From an uncultured Peptococcaceae bacterium (lineage in GTDB: Bacteria > Bacillota > Peptococcia > Peptococcales > Peptococcaceae): a stretch of DNA of 12,678 nt. The stretch covers positions 1-12,678 of the forward strand of contig CABUKW010000085.1 in NCBI GenBank assembly GCA_902492275.1. Reading direction: 5' to 3'. Within the stretch, counting starts at the first letter, position 1. The number at the start of each line of letters is the position of its first letter. The notes under the pieces were generated by a model that saw only the letters and a program-made list of their open reading frames with translations, did not search any database and had not been told where the DNA came from. A program made the translations under genes and the position numbers. This document shows, piece after piece, positions 7,418 through 12,678 of the stretch.

Positions 7418-7467
7418 GTTCTTTGTTCAGAAAACCAGACAGGATTGTCGGCTTGCGCCGCAGATAA

Positions 7468-7495
7468 AATATTTTCCGAATGGCTGAAAAATATT
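7468..7495. promoter_or_regulatory. Perfect 8-bp dyad upstream of the IMP dehydrogenase promoter
   Basis: AATATTTT (7468-7475) and AAAATATT (7488-7495) are perfect inverted arms with a 12-base spacer, ending 11 bases before the -35 element. No T tract follows, so it is not a normal terminator for the TetR gene. It could be an operator or the product of AT richness. Confidence 0.3.
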
Positions 7496-7506
7496 CAAAA
7501 TTTGCA

Positions 7507-7535
7507 TTGCATCGCCTCATATTTAGCGATATAAT
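7507..7535 (+). promoter_or_regulatory. Sigma-70-type promoter of the IMP dehydrogenase gene
   Basis: TTGCAT (7507-7512), 17 bases, then a perfect TATAAT (7530-7535). Transcription would begin near 7542, leaving a leader of about 40 bases. That is too short for a purine riboswitch, and none is visible. An imperfect dyad (CGAT...ATCG, 7527-7552) overlaps the -10. Confidence 0.7.
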
Positions 7536-7580
7536 ATATTAATTATCAATCGAAAAATAACAAGAAAAGGAGATTTAACA

Positions 7581-9092
7581 GTGGCTTATTATTTTAACGA
7601 ACCATCTCACACCTTTGGCGAATACCTGCTGGTTCCAGGGTATTCTTCCTCCAAATGCATTCCCTCCCGTGTTTCTCTGAAAACACCGCTGGTAAAATTT
7701 AAAAAAGGGGAAGAACCGGCAATTACCATGAACATCCCCATGGTATCCGCCATCATGCAGTCGGTATCTGACGACCGCATGGCCATCGCGCTGGCCAAGG
7801 AAGGCGGCGTATCCTTTATCTACGGCTCCCAGTCCATCGAAAGCGAAGCAGCTATGGTAAGCCGGGTAAAAAATTACAAAGCAGGCTTTGTCAGCAGTGA
7901 TTCCAACATCAAACCAAACGACACCTTAGCCGACGTGCTGGCTTTAAAAGAAAAAACAGGACACTCCACCATGGCTGTCACCGAAGACGGTACCGGCAAC
8001 GGAAAATTATTGGGTATCGTAACCAGCCGCGACTATCGGGTAAGCCGCATGTCCTTAGATACCAAGGTATCCGAATTTATGACACCTTTCGACCGGTTAA
8101 TCTGCGGCAACGAAACCACCACGCTGAAAGAAGCCAACGATATCATCTGGGAACACAAGCTGAACGCACTGCCTCTGGTTGACGCCGACCAGCATTTGCT
8201 GTATATCGTGTTCCGTAAGGACTATGACTCCCGCAAGGAAAATCCGCTGGAATTGCTGGACGAAAATAAGAGCTACATGGTAGGCGCCGGCGTAAACACC
8301 CGCGACTACGAAGAACGGATTCCTGCTTTGGTAGAAGCCGGCGCCGACGTGCTGTGCATCGACTCCTCCGAAGGCTTCTCCGAATGGCAGAGCCGCACCA
8401 TCCAATGGGTGCGGGAAAAATATGGCGACAGCGTAAAAATCGGCGCAGGCAATGTGGTAGACAAGGAAGGATTTCTGTTCCTGGCCCAGGCTGGCGCAGA
8501 CTTTATCAAGGTTGGTATCGGCGGCGGCTCCATCTGCATCACCCGCGAAACCAAGGGTATCGGCCGTGGACAGGCTACCGCAGTAATCGAAGTGGCCAAA
8601 GCCCGCGACGAATATTATCAGACAACAGGCATTTACATCCCCATCTGCTCTGACGGCGGTATTGTACACGATTATCACATTACCTTGGCGTTGGCTATGG
8701 GCGCAGATTTTGTCATGCTGGGCCGGTATTTCTCCCGCTTTGAAGAAAGCCCAACCAACAAGGTTATCATCAACGGCAACTACATGAAGGAATACTGGGG
8801 CGAAGGCTCCAACCGGGCCCGCAACTGGCAGCGCTACGATTTAGGCGGCGCAGGCAAGCTGTCCTTTGAAGAAGGGGTAGACTCCTATGTGCCATACGCA
8901 GGCAGTCTGAAAGACAACGTGGGCGTCACACTGGCGAAAGTGCGCTCTACCATGTGCAACTGCGGCGCGCTGACCATTCCCGAACTGCAGAAAAATGCCC
9001 GCCTGACCCTAGTATCGGCAACCAGCATTGTAGAAGGCGGTTCCCACGACGTTGTGGTGAAAAACAACAACATGAACGTCACAGAACGGTAA
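7581..9092 (+). CDS. Inosine-5'-monophosphate dehydrogenase, kinetoplastid-like subtype
   Basis: This enzyme oxidises IMP to XMP with NAD, the committed step of guanine nucleotide synthesis in the cytoplasm. The 503-residue TIM barrel carries a two-CBS-domain insert at about 110-225. The catalytic Cys319 lies in the loop GGGSICITRETKGIGRGQ. The NAD-site Asp261 lies in CIDSSEGFSEWQ, and the flap Arg418-Tyr419 in YWGEGSNRARNWQRYD. The loop and flap match the form known from trypanosomatid IMPDH rather than the common bacterial GPGSICTTR form. GTG 7581 is preceded by AAGGAG (7567-7572). The gene has its own promoter and terminator and stands alone. A second, standard guaB elsewhere in the genome is possible. 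Confidence 0.95.
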   Translation: MAYYFNEPSHTFGEYLLVPGYSSSKCIPSRVSLKTPLVKFKKGEEPAITMNIPMVSAIMQSVSDDRMAIALAKEGGVSFIYGSQSIESEAAMVSRVKNYKAGFVSSDSNIKPNDTLADVLALKEKTGHSTMAVTEDGTGNGKLLGIVTSRDYRVSRMSLDTKVSEFMTPFDRLICGNETTTLKEANDIIWEHKLNALPLVDADQHLLYIVFRKDYDSRKENPLELLDENKSYMVGAGVNTRDYEERIPALVEAGADVLCIDSSEGFSEWQSRTIQWVREKYGDSVKIGAGNVVDKEGFLFLAQAGADFIKVGIGGGSICITRETKGIGRGQATAVIEVAKARDEYYQTTGIYIPICSDGGIVHDYHITLALAMGADFVMLGRYFSRFEESPTNKVIINGNYMKEYWGEGSNRARNWQRYDLGGAGKLSFEEGVDSYVPYAGSLKDNVGVTLAKVRSTMCNCGALTIPELQKNARLTLVSATSIVEGGSHDVVVKNNNMNVTER

Positions 9093-9140
9093 ACACAGTC
9101 TGTTTGCTATCCTTTGCCGACATAAATAATCGCAAAAATC

Positions 9141-9172
9141 GCCCTTCCGGCCTTTCATCCGGGAGGGCTTTT
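9141..9172 (+). terminator. Rho-independent terminator after IMP dehydrogenase
   Basis: GCCCTTCCGG (9141-9150) pairs with CCGGGAGGGC (9159-9168) with one T-G wobble, and TTTT follows (9169-9172). Confidence 0.88.
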
Positions 9173-9197
9173 CAGTTCTCCGGCAATCTGTTATAAT
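9169..9197 (+). promoter_or_regulatory. Promoter of the PAP2-EamA unit
   Basis: TTTTCA (9169-9174), a 17-base spacer and TATAAT (9192-9197) preceded by TG at 9189-9190 (extended -10). The weak -35 overlaps the T tract of the preceding terminator. Confidence 0.6.
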
Positions 9198-9256
9198 AGA
9201 TCAATTGCTGCGCAGCGCCTTCTTCGGCAGCCAGTCCATGAGAAAGAGGGAACCTT

Positions 9257-9799
9257 ATGAACTATGCACTTATAGACCTTGAATTTGCCATTTTAGATAC
9301 CATCGCCAAATCCCACAACGGATTTTTGGATACGATTCTGCCAATCATTACAGCTTTCGGCAATGCCGGCATCGGCTGGATTATCCTGTCCCTGCTTCTG
9401 CTCTGCATACCCAAATACCGCAAGGCAGGGCTGGCTATGGCGCTGGCCTTGATTTTCTGCCTGCTGATCGGCAATCTCACCTTAAAGCCGCTGGTAGCCC
9501 GTATGCGGCCCTACAGCTATTTTCCCGATATGACGCTCTTAATTCCGCCGGAAAAGGATTTCTCTTTTCCATCGGGGCATACCTTTGCCTCCTTTGCCGC
9601 AGCGACCGCGTTGTTTCTGCATCATAAAAAGGAGGGCGCAGCCGCTTATATTTTGGCCTTTTCCCGGCTCTATCTCTATGTCCATTTTCCCAGCGATGTG
9701 CTGGCAGGATTGATTTTAGGCGTTGCCAGCGGCTGGACAGCCTATAAGCTGGTGGACTGGTATCAGCAAGCATATCGGCCCAAGTGGCTGTTATCGTAA
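9257..9799 (+). CDS. PAP2-family membrane phosphatase
   Basis: A 180-residue membrane protein with about five or six segments and the complete three-part active site of type 2 phosphatidic acid phosphatases. These are KPLVARMRP (Lys77 to Pro85), PSGH (105-108) and SRLYLYVHFPSD (Ser136, Arg137, His143, Asp147). It should remove phosphate from a lipid phosphate or pyrophosphate at the outer face of the membrane. The small size fits undecaprenyl-pyrophosphate phosphatases of the BcrC/PgpB type, which recycle the cell-wall carrier lipid, but phosphatidylglycerophosphate is an alternative. AGAGGG lies upstream of ATG. The EamA gene follows 27 bases later, so they are probably co-transcribed. Confidence 0.9.
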   Translation: MNYALIDLEFAILDTIAKSHNGFLDTILPIITAFGNAGIGWIILSLLLLCIPKYRKAGLAMALALIFCLLIGNLTLKPLVARMRPYSYFPDMTLLIPPEKDFSFPSGHTFASFAAATALFLHHKKEGAAAYILAFSRLYLYVHFPSDVLAGLILGVASGWTAYKLVDWYQQAYRPKWLLS

Positions 9800-9826
9800 A
9801 AACTTTTTTAAATGGGGACATCTATC

Positions 9827-10753
9827 ATGAACGGTTTACAAAAATCGCTGGCAATCGGCTATGTGCTGGCCATCAGCGGCGGTATTTTCTGGGCGGTAGG
9901 CGGCGCCTGCGGCCAATATCTATTTCAGCATAACAATATGACCTCCAACTGGCTTGTGCCAATTCGGCTCAGCACCGCCGGATGTATCTTGCTGGCCTTT
10001 TCTTTGTTGCGGCGGCAAAATATTTGGCTGGTTTGGCAAAACAAACAAAACGTGTTTGATATTTTACTGTTTGGCCTGCTAGGCTCGGCGCTGTGCCAAT
10101 ATGCCTACTACACCTCCATTCAATATTCCAACGTGGCGTTGGCTACAGTGCTGGCTTACATGTCTCCAGCCATGATTTTAGTTTACACCGTCTGCAAAGA
10201 AAAACGGCTGCCCCATCTCTATGAAACGCTGTGCGTACTGCTGGTCATCGCCGGCGCTTTCACCTGCGCCACCCATCTGCATCCCCAGTCGCTGGCGGTT
10301 ACGCCGCAGGCCCTTTTCTGGGGGCTGATTAGTGCCGCTGCCTTTGCCATTTACACCATGCAGCCCCAGCGGCTCATGCAGCAGTTTGATTTGCTGGTGG
10401 TAATCGGCTGGGGCATGCTGATTGGCGGCGGCGCTCTGCTGCTCTTTCGTCCCTGGAATATCAACGTAGTAGTCAACAGCACCTTATTTTTGAATATGAG
10501 CGTCGTCATTTTCTTCGGTACTGTATGTTCCTTTTGCTTCTATCAAGCCGGCGTATCCATTGTCGGCAGCATCACCGGCAGTATTTTGTCATCGGTGGAG
10601 CCTGTCGCTTCCATGATTCTGTCCGTGCTGTTTTTGCATGTGCCGCTGACTGCTCTGGATTTTCTCGGTTTTCTGCTCATTTTGGCCACCATTCCCATCA
10701 TCGCGCTGGGCAATGGCAGGCGGCAGCACCAACCAACTACGCAAAGCCCATAA
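9827..10753 (+). CDS. EamA-family (DMT) transporter
   Basis: A 308-residue membrane protein with about ten segments arranged as two five-helix EamA repeats (about 8-140 and 155-295). Typical stretches are ISGGIFWAVGG near the start, YYTSIQYSNVALATVLAYMSP, and SILSSVEPVASMI in the second half. Members of the drug/metabolite superfamily mostly export amino acids or other metabolites. I prefer ATG 9827, eight bases after GGGGA (9814-9818); an in-frame ATG at 9812 overlaps this site and has none of its own. It follows the PAP2 gene and converges on the minus-strand operon. The substrate is unknown. Confidence 0.9.
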   Translation: MNGLQKSLAIGYVLAISGGIFWAVGGACGQYLFQHNNMTSNWLVPIRLSTAGCILLAFSLLRRQNIWLVWQNKQNVFDILLFGLLGSALCQYAYYTSIQYSNVALATVLAYMSPAMILVYTVCKEKRLPHLYETLCVLLVIAGAFTCATHLHPQSLAVTPQALFWGLISAAAFAIYTMQPQRLMQQFDLLVVIGWGMLIGGGALLLFRPWNINVVVNSTLFLNMSVVIFFGTVCSFCFYQAGVSIVGSITGSILSSVEPVASMILSVLFLHVPLTALDFLGFLLILATIPIIALGNGRRQHQPTTQSP

Positions 10754-10760
10754 TACAGCA

Positions 10761-10797
10761 AAACGCACGGCAGCAATTGATCAGCCGTGCGTTTTTT
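10761..10797 (+). terminator. Terminator between convergent units, possibly bidirectional
   Basis: AAACGCACGGC (10761-10771) pairs with GCCGTGCGTTT (10784-10794) and the T run extends to 10797. Read on the minus strand the same stem is followed by TTTT and lies just after the stop of the PNPOx gene (10806), so it may end both transcripts. Confidence 0.88.
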
Positions 10798-10805
10798 GAT
10801 ACCAT

Positions 10806-11198
10806 TTAAAAACGAATGATTTTTGGTTCTTCTGTAAACGAAGAAATGGTTGCTGCGCCATCCTTTAAATAAAATACCTGGGTATTGCCATCATCGGCCT
10901 GATACAGCTTTTGCAGACTGGGATAGGCATCTAACATACTCTGACGGGCCTCCAACCGGTCATCTTCCACCGCCGTAGCCTGCACGCGAATCCATTTGCC
11001 GCCATGCATCCCGCATAATTCCACTTTCGGATTGGCTAACAGCTGCTTCGATACTTCTTTTACTTTTCCGGTCTGGATATAAAGTTTCCCCTCAAATAAA
11101 TGAATGGTGCCAAAAGGCCGCACATGGGGCTGCCCATCTTCTGCTGTTGCCAGATAATAGGTTCCGCATTTTTTCAAAAAGTCGCGTATTTCCTGCAT
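10806..11198 (-). CDS. Pyridoxamine 5'-phosphate oxidase-fold flavoprotein
   Basis: A 130-residue protein of the small split-barrel, flavin-binding PNPOx-like family. The family core is visible: GTYYLATAEDGQPHVRPFG (10-28), GKLYIQTGKVKEVSKQL and a GGKWIRVQATAVEDD strand. It is too short and lacks motifs of true PdxH, so pyridoxal synthesis is unlikely. Members bind FMN, F420 or haem and reduce various compounds. I place the start at 11198, eight bases after AGAGGAG; an in-frame ATG at 11249 adds 17 residues and has no good site. It is the last gene of the minus-strand operon after ogt and the hydrolase (63-base gap). Confidence 0.85.
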   Translation of the reverse strand: MQEIRDFLKKCGTYYLATAEDGQPHVRPFGTIHLFEGKLYIQTGKVKEVSKQLLANPKVELCGMHGGKWIRVQATAVEDDRLEARQSMLDAYPSLQKLYQADDGNTQVFYLKDGAATISSFTEEPKIIRF

Positions 11199-11261
11199 CT
11201 TGTTTGCTCCTCTCTCTGCGTTATACTGTTTATTTCCTGCAGACAGCAAAAAATTCCTGCC

Positions 11262-12062
11262 TTACACAATCCCCTGCCGCTCTAAAAAAGCGCCGATGTA
11301 TCGGTTCACCTGCTGGGGCTGATCAGCGTTGGCGTTATGTCCCGCATTGGCAACAAGCTGTAACGGATAGCCGCTGTGCTGCGCCCAAAGCTGGTTATAA
11401 TAGGCCACTTTGCCAATCCGGTCTTTGTCGCCATCCAGCAAAAGCACCGGACATTGGAACTGCACTGGCTGTTGTCTGGTAAAAACATCTTTGTAAGCTG
11501 CTTCAATCTGCTGGCAAATCTGCTCCTTGCTGGAGATGGTCAGCATCATGCGCATATTGTCATAGCCCTGCGGCGTCGCTGTAGCGCCGCGAGCAATGCT
11601 TTCCTGTAGCAATTTCTTGGGAAATAAACTGCATAAGGGCGCTACCTGCTTCAGCCAAAACCGATCACTGCCTGTATAAAAACAATGACCAAAGGGCGCG
11701 GCACCGATACCAACAAAGGCCAAAACCCGTTTGGGATACCTAGCGGCAAATTCCTGACAAATATATCCGCCCAGCGACTGGCCTACCAGCACGGCCTGCT
11801 CGATTTCTTCCAAATCCAACAATAAGCGCAGTTCCTCCGCGCAATTTTCATAGGTAAAATTCCGATAGCACACAGAAAATCCATGCAGCGGCACATCCCA
11901 GACGATAACCGTATACCGCTGCTTAAAATATTCCAGTTGCCCATCAAATAAGCGGTGATTAGCGGTGAGTCCATGTACAAATACGACGCAGGGCTTGTCC
12001 TGCTCACGATGTATCCAATAAACGGTTTTCCCCCGCATTGATTGGGTAACTTTTCGCTCCAT
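11262..12062 (-). CDS. Alpha/beta hydrolase
   Basis: A 266-residue alpha/beta-hydrolase-fold enzyme. The oxyanion-hole motif is VFVHGLTANHRLF (from 27), the nucleophile elbow GQSLGG places Ser96, the acid is probably Asp214 in LLLDGDKDRIG, and the histidine is His242 in NAGHNAN. Length and order are standard, so it should be active on an ester, amide or similar bond. The substrate is not evident. AGAGAGGAA lies upstream of the ATG. The alkyltransferase gene ends 29 bases upstream, so both are probably on one transcript. No signal peptide is seen, so it is cytoplasmic. Confidence 0.9.
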   Translation of the reverse strand: MERKVTQSMRGKTVYWIHREQDKPCVVFVHGLTANHRLFDGQLEYFKQRYTVIVWDVPLHGFSVCYRNFTYENCAEELRLLLDLEEIEQAVLVGQSLGGYICQEFAARYPKRVLAFVGIGAAPFGHCFYTGSDRFWLKQVAPLCSLFPKKLLQESIARGATATPQGYDNMRMMLTISSKEQICQQIEAAYKDVFTRQQPVQFQCPVLLLDGDKDRIGKVAYYNQLWAQHSGYPLQLVANAGHNANADQPQQVNRYIGAFLERQGIV

Positions 12063-12091
12063 GGCATGTTCCTCTCTTCGTAAAAGCTTTG

Positions 12092-12562
12092 CTACAGCGC
12101 CCCTTCCAAGCGCAGCAGCTTTTCTTTGATCTCCAAACCGCCGGCATAGCCGGTCAGCTTGCCGTTGGCGCCGATAACCCGATGGCAGGGAATGACGATG
12201 GCAATGGGATTGTTGTGATTGGCGCCGCCTACCGCTCTGCTGGCTGTCGGCTTACCCAAAGCTGCCGCAATCTGGCCATAGGTGCGGGTTTCTCCGTAAG
12301 GAATCGCCTCCAACTGTTTCCAGACAGCCCGCTGAAAGGCCGTGCCTCTAGGCGCTAAAGGCAGTGAAAAGCGACTCCGCGCACCGTCAAAATATTCGCT
12401 TAGTTGCCGTTTCGCTTCCAACAGCAACGGCGTTTCCCGCTGCTCCCATTGTTCCGGCACCTCCATAGGCTCTTTCATAATGTGCAATTCCGTAATCGCC
12501 GCTTGCGCTTCCACCACCTGCAGCCAGCCCACCGGCGATTGTAGATCCAGATAATAGGGCAT
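12092..12562 (-). CDS. O6-methylguanine-DNA alkyltransferase (Ogt)
   Basis: A suicide DNA-repair protein that moves alkyl groups from O6-alkylguanine to its own cysteine. The 156 residues hold the active site IPCHRV with Cys126 and the helix-turn-helix with TYGQIAAALG (94-103). The arginine finger is Arg109 (SRAVGGANHNNP), and the Asn hinge is Asn115. There is no Ada-type N-terminal zinc domain, so it is the simple Ogt form. The start at 12562 is preceded by AAGGAG eight bases upstream, which lies inside the right inverted repeat. It is first in a three-gene minus-strand operon. Its leader is identical to that of the TRAP permease at the other end of the window. Confidence 0.94.
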   Translation of the reverse strand: MPYYLDLQSPVGWLQVVEAQAAITELHIMKEPMEVPEQWEQRETPLLLEAKRQLSEYFDGARSRFSLPLAPRGTAFQRAVWKQLEAIPYGETRTYGQIAAALGKPTASRAVGGANHNNPIAIVIPCHRVIGANGKLTGYAGGLEIKEKLLRLEGAL

Positions 12563-12570
12563 TGCAAACT

Positions 12571-12656
12571 CTCCTTGTATAATGTATTTAGGTTGTTCAA
12601 GGGATACCTATAAACCCTTAGACCAGCTTCTTTACATCTCCAGTGTAATAGGAGAT
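12571..12656 (-). promoter_or_regulatory. Putative structured leader with alternative hairpins (right copy)
   Basis: This is the same sequence as the left leader, here directly upstream of the alkyltransferase gene. The candidate anti-Shine-Dalgarno CTCCT (minus strand) lies at 12650-12654, and the Shine-Dalgarno AGGAG at 12571-12575. Any RNA control would act on the ogt operon in the same way as on the TRAP permease. This is inferred from short complementarities only. Confidence 0.28.
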
Positions 12657-12678
12657 AATTGTTTTATTAGATTGAGAG
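12571..12678 (-). repeat. Right copy of the perfect 108-bp terminal inverted repeat
   Basis: This is the mirror copy of bases 1-108. Read on the minus strand it ends in AAGGAG, eight bases upstream of the ATG of the alkyltransferase gene (start at 12562). Both copies therefore point inward and act as the immediate 5' leader of an inward-facing gene. Perfect identity over non-coding sequence implies recent duplication, ongoing recombination or gene conversion, or an assembly artefact. Confidence 0.97.

Noticed and set aside
7418..7580. Purine or other riboswitch upstream of IMP dehydrogenase
   Set aside because: The promoter at 7507-7535 leaves only about 40 leader bases, and no purine-aptamer core is visible.
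8097..8678. Long minus-strand open frame inside the IMP dehydrogenase gene (193 codons)
   Set aside because: It is antisense to a clearly conserved enzyme, has no recognisable domain, and is explained by codon bias on the coding strand.
10806..11198. True PdxH (pyridoxamine phosphate oxidase) assignment
   Set aside because: The protein is only 130 residues and lacks the PdxH C-terminal region, so only the fold family is supported.
1..12678. CRISPR arrays, tRNA or rRNA genes, prophage or transposase genes
   Set aside because: No spaced direct repeats, tRNA-like cloverleaf or mobile-element protein was found on either strand.

Overview
The window reads like chromosomal DNA of an anaerobic, probably gut-associated Firmicute. 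The reasons are strong AAGGAG/AGGAGG ribosome binding sites, GTG starts, a fused TRAP permease, flavodoxin-type lipoproteins and a DUF4405 membrane protein. Negativicutes is a guess. There are no tRNA, rRNA, CRISPR, phage, transposase or recombinase genes inside. Thirteen genes are supported, and no gene-free stretch exceeds 300 bases; the longest gaps are 2126-2358 and 6628-6847.

Layout, left to right. A 108-bp sequence at 1-108 is repeated perfectly, in inverted orientation, at 12571-12678. Each copy ends in the ribosome binding site of an inward-facing gene. At 116-2125 (+) is a fused TRAP transporter permease, closed by a terminator. At 2359-3249 (+) is a LysR-type regulator. At 3405-6627 (+) is a compact operon: flavodoxin-like lipoprotein, DUF4405 (cytochrome b561-like) membrane protein, MATE exporter and cytosolic flavodoxin, again closed by a terminator. 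At 6848-7417 (+) is a TetR-type regulator. At 7581-9092 (+) is an IMP dehydrogenase of the kinetoplastid-like subtype, with its own strong promoter and terminator. At 9257-10753 (+) are a PAP2 phosphatase and an EamA exporter. They converge on a minus-strand operon read from 12562 down to 10806: O6-alkylguanine-DNA alkyltransferase, alpha/beta hydrolase and a PNPOx-fold flavoprotein.

How it fits together. The flavodoxin operon looks like a redox module with one flavodoxin inside the cell and a paralogue anchored outside it. A haem-binding-type membrane protein is encoded between them, and a LysR gene sits upstream. The other genes are small independent units.

The least ordinary feature is the terminal inverted repeat. 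It gives two unrelated operons (TRAP permease and ogt) an identical leader, including the Shine-Dalgarno sequence. It could be an invertible segment, the edges of a larger dispersed repeat or insertion element, a regulatory leader cassette, or an assembly artefact. The sequence alone cannot decide between these.
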